Shown here in pieces: positions 57,274-64,000 of a stretch of 64,000 nucleotides of DNA; within the stretch, counting starts at the first letter, position 1; each line of letters begins with the position of its first letter. Source of the stretch: Cryptomeria japonica (Eukaryota; Streptophyta; Pinopsida; Cupressales; Cupressaceae). The stretch is taken from assembly GCF_030272615.1 (NCBI RefSeq), contig NC_081409.1, positions 202,536,449 to 202,600,448 on the forward strand. Direction: 5' to 3'. Both the position numbers and the translations under genes were made by a program. The notes beneath the pieces are model-generated. The model saw nothing but the letters and a program-made list of their open reading frames with translations. It was not told where the DNA came from and did not search any database.

Positions 57274-59754
57274 AAATGTTTTCCATGACAATAGAACCAA
57301 CTTGGAGTGGTAGCTTGATTGTTTATTTTCTTTCTTATTCAACATCATCGTATGATTTGATCACAATTTTCTTTTAATGTTCTATTGCATTATCAAAATA
57401 TCCTAGTTTCGTTAATAATCTTAACGAGCATATATTTAAGCCAAATCCACCATCTATATGTACTCATTTAATTTTATGTTTATGGATAAAATTTTTAATG
57501 TGGAGGGATTTAATATGAGATGCATCTCTGGATGTAAGGTTTTCATTTGTGAAGAATAAGTGATGATAAGTGGGTAAGTTTCCTTTCATGGATTTGAATT
57601 CAATTTCATTAATACAATTAGGAACACGACTCTTATAAATCTATGTCCTATATTTCTTTATGAATGGTGAAGTTCTTAATAATTCGAGGATGAAAATTTT
57701 GGAGTTTTACCAAGGTGATCTAAGAGGTTGTATTGGGCAGAGGGTTTGGTAGATGAAGATAATGCTCCTTGAATGGTTACTTTTCATCTATGGGTGGTAA
57801 CAACTCAATTAGAGTTCTTTATGGTGATGACAACTACATGGTTGGAGGATTCTTCAGTTCTTCCTATGACGGAGTCAAAGGATGATGAAGCATTAAGATT
57901 TTTGGTAAAGTCATATGGGATGGAAGTATGAGATGTGGAGGCTTTTTCTTTAACATGCTTGGTGAAAGGATCATTTTATATTTTAATTTATCCATTAAAT
58001 GTGTTAGATGTTTGTCCTTCTTCCTCAATATCTCCCTTATTAATTAGGTCATGAATGTAGTTCTTGAGTTCCATGAATTTAGCTATCACATCGCTTGATG
58101 CGATGGTATTCACAATATTTGTTGTCTTTATACCATGTGGGTTTTTGTTGGTTCTCATGGAATGGTTTAATGATGGGATGTTTAATCATGCTTGCTTGGA
58201 CTAGTCTTCAAAATACTGCCTCAATTGGTTCCCCTAAGAGAGCGTATTTGTGTTTGGGTTTATTATTTTATCGAGGTTGTCATTGTGGGACAATAATATT
58301 ATTTTGGTTATGTTGTTTATTTAGATTGGTTTGTTGTAATGATGGTGTTTGAATAGTTTGCACATGTTGGGCACCAATTGCACCATCATTCAATATTTTT
58401 ATTGTTGGCCCCCAAAAATGGCTTATCATTGGATTGTGTTGTTATCTTTGTGTTTATATATTATGTTATAGCCCTTGGCAATAAGATTTTTTCAATGGTT
58501 ACATCTTTGTCTATGATTTTATCAAAAGTTTTAGTGCATTACATTTGCAAATGAAAGGGTATTTTGAATTTCAAGTTTTGAACAAATATTGTCTGCAATT
58601 ATTTTTTGAGAATTGCTTAGAGGAATCTACTAGTAAGGTGTCTCCATATTTGTTTGAAATTAGTGATGGTTTCCCCATTTCTTTGTTTGGTGTTGCACAA
58701 GTCTACCATAGGAACTTCAATATTGTAAGAGATGTTATTTTTTTCAAGTAAATCTGGAATGTGGTAATAGAGCCATGTAGGAGATTGATGAACCATTCCA
58801 ATGCCTGGCCTCCTAAGATTCTAAGATACAATCTCTTTAATTAGACGTCATTATAAGAGACTTCTTGACATGCTATATAGAATTCTTTGACATGTTTCTT
58901 GGGATATCATTTTCCTTTGTACTTATCAAATTTGGTATTTCAAAATTTTGAGGAAATGGGATCATGATGATGAGTTTGTCATAATGGTAGGGACATATGT
59001 CCTCAAAGGAATAGATTTCTTGGGATGTCTTGTTTGTAAGTCTTACAGTATGTTCCTCATATATTGTAACTCTTGGGCAAGATTTGTGATTGAAATGCTA
59101 TATATCTGATTATGTTGTTGGTTATGAAGAAGGATAGTGTTGATTGTTGATAGGTATATATGTTGAATGTTGAATTATTGATGTGAAATTGAATGTTGAT
59201 GTTTTTGCTTGAAATATTTTGGATGTAAGTGGAGTTTTTTTGTGAGGAAGATGAGTTTATGCATTGGTAAGATGTGCATTGAGATGTGGTAATATTGGGT
59301 GGTTTTGATGTAGTATGGTACTTATTGGTGGGTGAGTGGTTTGTGCTATATAGTTGGTTGTATTGTTTGAAGGTGTGGATGGTATAGCTAGATGGGTACT
59401 TATATAAGTTGTGTTTGAAGTTATGTTGTTATGTAGGGATATGTTGGGTCTTAAGATGTGTTGGAATATGCTTTGTGAGGGTTCTAATGATTGGTTGGGC
59501 TTAGATGGTTGTTCAATGTTGGATGTGTTTGTGATTTGTGATATGTCAAGACTTTGTGGGAGTTTAGCCCCATTTTAGACAAGTTGTAACAAAAGGCTAT
59601 CTTGATTAACCTTTATAAGTTTATCTACCATCTCTTTGTTGTAGGGGTCTTTCATAAATGTGTGTAGTCTTTGTGAGTCTTCAGGTTGGTTTACTAAGGG
59701 TTTTTCTCCATGTGGTGATTATGATTGGTTTATTGTGTCATTCATGTTAGACAT
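57274..59754 (-). pseudogene. Element E gag and protease (Tat-like)
   Basis: Read right to left: an N-terminal segment from about 59754 (MVDKLIKVNQDSLLLQLV), then the gag core at 58990-58400: IPFPQNFEIP, LRILGGQALEWFINLL, DLCNTKQRNGETITNFKQIW, and an Ile/Leu-rich tail. Then the zinc motif WYKDNKYCEYHRIK near 58130, and the protease VHIDGGFGLNICSLRLL near 57450. The same DGG active site and CxxH zinc form occur in element B. Protease homology runs up to the copia LTR at 57273 (QVGSIV). Many stops and frameshifts. Confidence 0.83.
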
Positions 59755-60233
59755 TCCCCAAGGTATTTAGGTTGAGTTGGATTCCATTATCCTTTTGCAT
59801 TAAGCTCTTGTGTATACCATAGAAAGGCATACCTAGTGTATTTGGTTGGAGGTTGATGTTGCGATGTTAAAGGTTTTGGAAGGTTTATGTGGGAAGATTT
59901 TGTAGTTTTGAATGATTGATATTGGTAAACTAGATGTTTGGGCTTGGGAAAATTCTTTTTGTGAAGGTGATTAGAGGGTGTACTTGGATTTTGATTTTTT
60001 CTTTATATGAAAAAAGGTCAAAAATATTTTAAGAGAATCTAGATCCTCAGGATGATTTTGTTTTAGGATTTTATCCTTTATCAATTGGGATACATAAGTT
60101 CACAAGAAAAATAGATGAGGATATTTCGATGTGATCAACTTAAGATTTGCCAAAGTACTAGGCTACTTTGTCCAAATTTGATAAGGGACAACTAAACATA
60201 ATACTTAAGGTATGCAAGTTTTTAAACACTACA
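59755..60233 (-). other. Element E leader, unassigned
   Basis: No domain recognised. Unlike B, no phased GCGCAT array is visible here. It is cut by the probable LTR at 60234. Confidence 0.4.
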
Positions 60234-63200
60234 TGCTCCTCGTTTGAACTTATTAGACTCATATTTTATTATTGTTTACTTTCAGTGGATACATTACCAT
60301 GATGTGTTATTCAGACTTATATGACATTATTTCATGCTTTATCTAGATATAAGATGCATAATTTATTTGCATTATTTCAGTACTTGTGATTTATGGTATT
60401 TTATGGATTATTGCTATGTACTGACACTTTATTTTATCTATGCAATGTGAAACTATATGTTACGTGTCTACGAGTGTATTGGATGCAAGGGGACGATTTT
60501 CCTTCACTCACTCCGGTGAGACAGGGAATGTCGCGATTCTCCTTTATCGGTGTGCATGCCGTGTTTTCTATATTGTATATATGCATGTGTGGTTAGGTGA
60601 TGCAGGATATAGCAGGTACAAGTACCGGGTAGGTACGGGGTATCGTCTCCACCTGGCTTCACAGGTTTGAGCGTGCCTTATATTTGTTCGATGGAAGTGG
60701 AGGAGGTAGTAGTTGACTATATTTTAACCAGTTACACTCTTGTGAGTGTTGCCAATTGGTCGTCTTGTCAGTTTGTTCGGCCTTTGTGTATTGTCGTTTG
60801 ACTTTTTTTGAGTCTTTGCTTGGGGTTTGCTCAGTTTGTGTGTTTAGTGAATTTAATTAATTAATTAAATTTATGGAGTTATCTTATAATTGGTATTTTT
60901 GGAATTATGTATTTTATGTATTGAGATTTTAAATTTAATTAATTAAAAGAAGTTATTAAATTAAGTTGCAAGCTGCATGATATTAGAAATATATTTTATT
61001 TAAATTTTAGTGAAAAATAAATTAGATTAATTTCATTTATTGTTTTCTAGAATTTTAAATAAATAAAAGAATAACAAAATAAATAAATAAATAAATGAAT
61101 AAAAGAATAATTTAGAATTAAAGTATTGCTTTAATTCTTTTTTAAGAAATTAATTAATTTGCATGAGAAGAAAAGAAAAAAATGATTTTTGCTTATTGCA
61201 TGTTAATTTATTCCTTTGTTAGGAATTAGAAAAGAAAAATAAAATTGCTTTTAATTACTAAAATTAAATATTAGGGTTTTTGGGAAAAATATATGCAACC
61301 TAGAATTTTAGTTTAAAAGAGGAATATATCTTTTTATTTTTAAAAAGTCAAGTGAAAGAGGCAGAGATTTTGGTGAAGAAAAATTATTTGGAAGCTTGTT
61401 GAAGGATTGAATCTCTCCTACAAAGTTCTTCCAGGAAAGCTATAGCAGGTTGGGTGGCTTCTTCTGGTTGTTTTTAAAGAAAACATTTCTATTTCTTCCT
61501 TTTTTTTGAATGATGTGTGTGTTAAAATATTTGTCAAATCCAAAACCCTTTTTGGTTATTTCTTGTTCTTGGCTAAAGTCCATTCTTGAAAATTAATTTC
61601 TAGTTTATAGAAAGAAGTTATTTCCTGGGTGTTTGTAGATTAAAATTTAAAAAAAAAATTGGGAAAAGTTGTTCTGGCAAATTTTCCCAAGATTTTTACT
61701 GTGCATGAAAATTGCAAGTTTTGAGAGAAATGAGATTTACTAGAGAAAATATTCCCTCTTGTTTGATTTTGTTTTGATATTAGGCTATGACTGTCATTTT
61801 TAATATTTTTAATATTTGTGCATCTCTGTGTAATTATTTAGTTACTATGGTAATAAATTTAATTTCAATTAAATTTATTGGGTTATTTAAAGTTATGGGG
61901 AAATTGTTTATTTAGTTATTTTGGGGAAAATTGTATTAATTAAATTCCCTGGGAAATGGATTTTTTAAAATGAAATTTATTGATTTGTTTATGCTATTGA
62001 AATTATGTTTTAAAAAAAATTATTAAATTTTTTTTTATAAAAAAATGGGGAGGCAAATCATTATTGGAAATTAAATATTTTGGTTAGTATATATATTTTA
62101 AATATGATTTAATTACATGGTTTATATTCGAAGAATATATACTCATGTAATTATATTATATTATTATATGTATTCTAATTTAGAATATAATTTAGGACAT
62201 GGAAATCTTTTTAGTTGGAATATTTGGATATTATTTTTAAACATATGACTAGGGGAGATTATTTCAATGTGATTAATTTAGCTTTTGTACAAATGACAAC
62301 TTGGAATTTCTTTTATGATAGAGAGTATTTTCTTATTTTTTGAAATAACTTTAATTGCAAGTTATTTATGCTTTTGGCTGTTTTATGAAAAGATTGCTTG
62401 TTTAAGAATCTTAGTGTAAATGGTATTTGCAATCAAGCTTAATTTCGTTGCAATTCTGGTTGAGTTGTCATTATGTCTTATGTTGTTATACCCCTTGGTC
62501 AGGTGTTGTTGTATAACCTTGTTGATGTGAGCCATTGTGTGTTTTGTTCCAAATTGTCAATCTCGAGTTAGTGATTGTGTATCTTTCACCTGTGTTTTGT
62601 CAGGATTAGATATGGCTGTCTGTTTCGCCATAGAGTTCTCGTAGAGACACCTTTCCTATTAGTGTCCTATGAGAGAGTGACTTTTGAGCGGGGGCCACGT
62701 CCGAAGTGGATTGCAGGATAACCTCTCGAAAGTCAACTAAGAAGTGATAACCTAATAATTGATTAAGGGGTGGGTAGTTTAAATTTTAATTAAGATAATG
62801 TGCCTCACACATGGTTGAGTGCTTGTATAAGCTTAGGATGTGGTGAGAAGGTCTGAAATGGCAAACCTATCACCTTGTCTTCACGAAAGGATTGGTAGGG
62901 TCCACATGAGGCTTAGATGGAGCCGAAGGTTCGGGAGAGGTTGCCAGGATAACCCAGGATGGGGGTCGGGACCTATGGAGGCCTACCAGGGTAACCACCA
63001 TAAGCCATGCGATGACGCTCTCTCCTTAGAGTCACTAGTGTTTGTGAGTTGAGTCAAATGGATGTTTGCGGAGTTTTGTAGTTCTTTCGTACTTGTCTTA
63101 TTTTTCTTGCTTGAGGGTCTTCTACTATCTTTTAGCACGGTGGGGTGGTTCCATTTTGGGATCACATGGTCGGGTGGTAGTGCCACTTCCCATCGGATGT

Positions 63201-63760
63201 TCTGGATTGTATCTTAAGGCGAGGAAAGGCTTCCCTGGTGTTTCTTGGTTCGTGGTTCATGTACTAGCTCATGTTCGTGATCATTGTTTAGTTGAGACCT
63301 TGTGGTCATTGTATCAAACTTCTATGTAACCTTGATATTGTAACTTTTGGATTTCGTGGTATTTTTGGAAACCATGTATTTATGGATATTGTAATATTAT
63401 ATCGGTGAAATGTATATTAATTCAGTTGCTTTGATCTTATGTATAAATGAAATATGGATAAATAAATGCATTGGAATACTTTGATTCTTTTATTATGGAA
63501 TTTAGATGTATGTGTAGGTTTTATCTTAAGCATTTAATTTTCCTAATTGGATGGACAATTGGATTAACCATGGTGTTAATATAATATGTGAATTTAATCT
63601 TCGTTGGTAACCTTTAAGAAATCATGTGTTAGACTTTCGCTGTGTTATTAAACGTGCTATTGTTATAATTAATGCACTTAATCTTTAAATTTTTTTTTTT
63701 TTCACCCTTTAGTTGCTTAGTTGTTTTGTTTTCCTTTAGGGTTCCTGGCGGGGCATTACA
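60234..63760. mobile_element. Probable 3.5-kb LTR (solo, or 5' LTR of an element leaving the window)
   Basis: Left end TGCTCC, right end GGCGGGGCATTACA, with CTACA on both sides (60229-60233 and 63761-63765). It has several GC-richer blocks (60490-60670, 62640-63050) around a very AT-rich middle (60840-62320). No ORF is convincing. A TGTAAT...ATTACA-style palindromic terminus is common in gypsy LTRs, so the orientation is ambiguous. A weak primer-site-like TAGGTATGAGAG at 63771 would make it a + 5' LTR. Confidence 0.5.
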
Positions 63761-64000
63761 CTACACAAGCTAGGTATGAGAGGGATTATGTATCTAGATA
63801 AGCTTTAACTAATTGTGAATTTGTTGGTTTTGGGTTTGAGGTTTGGTTTATAGAGGTTGGTAATTTAAAGATTGTCTATTTTCCTAGGTTGGAAGTGATG
63901 GTTATGGGATGATATTTGCTGATGGGACTAAAGTCTAAATGGTGGTTAATGAGGTTTAGAAAGCTATGACTATGGTTGATGTAAATTCAGCTTAATATTC
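63761..64000. other. Window end, unassigned
   Basis: Follows the LTR end. It may be either element E flank or the start of a new element's leader. No motif decides this. Confidence 0.3.

Overview
The window reads as nuclear DNA of a seed plant with a very large genome; a gymnosperm (conifer-like) source is my inference, not something the sequence proves. The support is AT-rich DNA, no intact host gene, wall-to-wall Ty3/gypsy and Ty1/copia remains nested in one another, very long LTRs (1.4-3.5 kb), and host genes present only as fragments: a plant-type pentatricopeptide-repeat gene and a PDS5 cohesin-factor piece. I see no rRNA or tRNA gene, no CRISPR array, and no gene I would call functional.

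Layout. (1) 1-21843 is a Tat-like Ty3/gypsy element on the + strand (element B): 5' LTR, primer-binding site, leader with a 21-bp periodic array, gag, protease, linker, and a reverse transcriptase that breaks off. Its 5' LTR is split by a complete LTR retrotransposon on the - strand (element A, 92-9806, GATAG target duplication). Its leader holds a copia-type LTR (about 10.77-12.32 kb), and its gag is split by a solo LTR (16033-18081). (2) 21.9-23.8 kb is a LINE ORF1-like relic (-). (3) 25.4-29.5 kb holds a PPR pseudogene (-), a 2.26-kb element with about 520-bp terminal inverted repeats and TG/CA ends, and a tandem duplication of 191 bp. (4) 29.8-33.5 kb holds a second copy of the copia-type LTR, a PDS5-like fragment, and a polypurine tract joined to an LTR start. 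(5) 36.8-37.4 kb is the tail of a LINE ORF2 (+). (6) 37938-39433 is a deleted hAT transposon with matching termini and an 8-bp target duplication. (7) 41.7-51.5 kb is a decayed Ty3/gypsy element on the - strand (element D) with gag, protease, RT, RNase H and integrase all recognisable. Two large solo LTRs of one family sit inside it in opposite orientations (42396-45129 with AGCTT, 46782-50292 with GGTTG). (8) 51.7-59.8 kb is a second Tat-like element on the - strand (element E), split between protease and RT by copia material (a + LTR at 52433-53521, and a - strand copia 5' end with LTR, PBS and gag at 54349-57273). (9) 60234-63760 is probably another 3.5-kb LTR.

The most striking signals are not genes. 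They are precisely phased short-repeat arrays in retroelement leaders (21 bp in B, 22 bp in A, around related GCGCAT / ACGCAT cores), an array of about 20 small hairpins inside one solo LTR where its sister LTR carries an unrelated 85-bp array, and the inverted-repeat element with LTR-like ends. Everything here was read by eye; similarity statements are pattern recognition, not database results.
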